Origin: Nemopilema nomurai
Taxonomy: Eukaryota; Cnidaria; Scyphozoa; Rhizostomeae; Rhizostomatidae
DNA length: 64,000 nt
Assembly (NCBI GenBank): GCA_003864495.1
Contig: ML133428.1
Coordinates: 2,794,054-2,858,053, forward strand
Direction of reading: 5' to 3'
Position 1 is the first letter of the stretch, and each line of letters starts with the position of its first letter. The notes under the pieces were generated by a model. The model saw only the letters and a program-made list of their open reading frames with translations, was not told the DNA's origin and searched no databases. A program made the position numbers and the translations under genes. Of the stretch, positions 62,701 to 64,000 are shown in pieces.

Positions 62701-64000
62701 GATGGAAAATTTTTGTTCGTAAATCCACTTTTAACCTCCTAAACATCAATAAGACAACCAATAAAGATGCCCCAGGTGATTGGCAGTGTTGTCATTAGTC
62801 TGGTTTTGGTGTACTGCGCACTTAATTTTTCGATCAAAAAGCAAGGCTATAGCCTTGGAAAAACACCCATTTTTTGATGGAAAATTTTTGTTCGTAAATC
62901 CACTTTTAACCACCTAAACATCAATAATATAACCAACAAACACGCCCCAGGTGATTTGCAGTGTTGCCATTAGTCTGGTTTTGGTGTACTGCTGCGCACT
63001 TCATTTTTCGGCCAAAAAGCAAGGCTATAGCCTTTGAAAAACACCCATTTTTTGATGGAACATTTTTGTTCGTAAATCCACTTTTAACCTCCTAAACATC
63101 AATAAGACAACCAATAAACATGCCCCAGGTGATTGGCAGTGTTGTCATTAGTCTGGTTTTGGTGTACTGCGCACTTAATTTTTCGGCCAAAAAGCAAGGC
63201 TATAGCCTTGGAAAAACACCCATTTTTGATGGAAATTTTTGTTCGTAAATCCACTTTTAACACCTTAAACATCAATAAAACAACCAATAAACATGCCCCA
63301 GGTGATTGGCAGTGTTGTCATTAGTCTGGTTTTGGTGTACTGCGCACTTCATTTTTCGGCCAAAAAGCAAGGCTATAGCCTTGGAAAAACACCCATTTTT
63401 TGATGGAAAATTTTTGTTCGTAAATCCACTTTTAACCACCTAACATCAATAATACAACCAATAAACATGCCCCAGGTGATTGGCAGTGTTGTATTAGCCT
63501 GGTTTTGGTGTACTGCGCACTTAATTTTTCGATCAAAAAGCAAGGCTATAGCCTTGGAAAAACACTCATTTTTTGATGGAACATTTTTGTTCGTAAATCC
63601 ACTTTTAACCACCTAAACATCAATAATACAACCAATAAACATGCCCCAGGTGATTGGCAGTGTTGTCAGTAGTCTGCTTTTGGTGTACTGCGCACTTCAT
63701 TTTTCGTTCAAAAAGCAAGGCTATAGCCTTGGAAAAACACCCATTTTTTGATGGAAAATTTTTGTTCGTAAATCCACTTTTAACCACCTAAACATCAATA
63801 ATACAACCAATAAACATGCCCCAGGTGATTGGCAGTGTTGTCATTAGTCTGGTTTTGGTGTACTGCGCACTTCATTTTTCGTCCAAAAAGCAAGGCTATA
63901 GCCTTGGAAAAACACCCATTTTTTGATGGAAAATTTTTGTTCGTAAATCCACTTTTAACCAGCTAAGCATCAATAAACAATCAATAAACATGCCCCAGGT
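59735..64000. repeat. About 175-bp satellite array, roughly 24 copies, open to the right
   Basis: From just after FAM50A to the right edge the sequence is a head-to-tail array with a period near 175 bp; the marker ttgttcgtaaatccactttt recurs at that spacing. Each unit contains a perfect 16-bp palindrome CAAGGCTATAGCCTTG (or one-base variants), the block aaacatcaataatacaacca, atgccccaggtgattggcag and tggtgtactgcgcactt. Units differ at scattered sites, for example ggaacattttt versus ggaaaattttt and ggccaaaaagc versus ggcacacaagc. The variants recur in blocks of about two units, hinting at higher-order structure. The open frames of 62-79 codons repeated across it are artefacts of the period. No gene is seen. 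Confidence 0.97.

Noticed and set aside
61353..63612. Recurring 62-79-codon open frames (MVVLLMF..KVDLRTK)
   Set aside because: The same text recurs once per satellite unit in varying broken forms; it reflects the repeat, not a gene family.
1..64000. CRISPR array, operon or prokaryotic gene cluster
   Set aside because: The genes are intron-rich animal genes; the tandem arrays lack spacers and there are no bacterial signatures.

Overview
This window is nuclear DNA from an animal. It is AT-rich, and its genes are split into many short exons by GT-AG introns of about 50 to 2,800 bases. I joined the exons by eye, using splice sites, reading phase and protein-family recall. All seven protein genes except the leftmost, which is cut by the window edge, read as complete models. 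One of the complete models contains stop codons. The gene set, the vertebrate-like exon layout, hAT and LINE remnants and a long satellite suggest an invertebrate with ancestral-type gene structures. A cnidarian such as an anthozoan is my best guess, but the sequence does not prove it.

Layout from left to right. At 199-1128 (-) are the first two coding exons of a MIC19/CHCHD3-like MICOS subunit. At 2330-4063 (+) is an unrecognised, highly charged coiled-coil protein. At 4517-6509 (-) is a short GTF3C6 (TFIIIC subunit), head-to-head with SEC13 at 7102-12077 (+). At 12984-13070 (-) is a selenocysteine tRNA with its own TATA box. After a gene-poor stretch, 17961-34166 (+) holds a 21-exon PEST-type tyrosine phosphatase (PTPN12/PTPN22/PTPN18 class). 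A hAT transposon, itself carrying a nested element, sits exactly on one of its 5' splice sites. The stretch 34167-40261 has no intact gene; it holds a LINE fragment and an inverted-repeat element just before the next gene. At 40262-46250 (+) is a MEST-like alpha/beta hydrolase. It converges on RBM17/SPF45 at 47076-52916 (-). RBM17 is head-to-head with FAM50A/XAP5 at 53060-59508 (+), with 143 bp between the start codons. From about 59735 to the right edge runs a roughly 175-bp satellite, about 24 copies, each carrying a palindrome.

Most of the genes are housekeeping: mitochondrial cristae, Pol III transcription, ER export and nuclear pore, selenocysteine decoding, and splicing. Two spliceosome-associated genes (RBM17 and FAM50A) share one promoter region. 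The oddest points are two adjacent in-frame TAG codons in an otherwise well-preserved RBM17, the transposon that duplicated a splice donor, and the palindromic satellite whose core also occurs between MEST and RBM17. I found no clearly undescribed multi-gene system.
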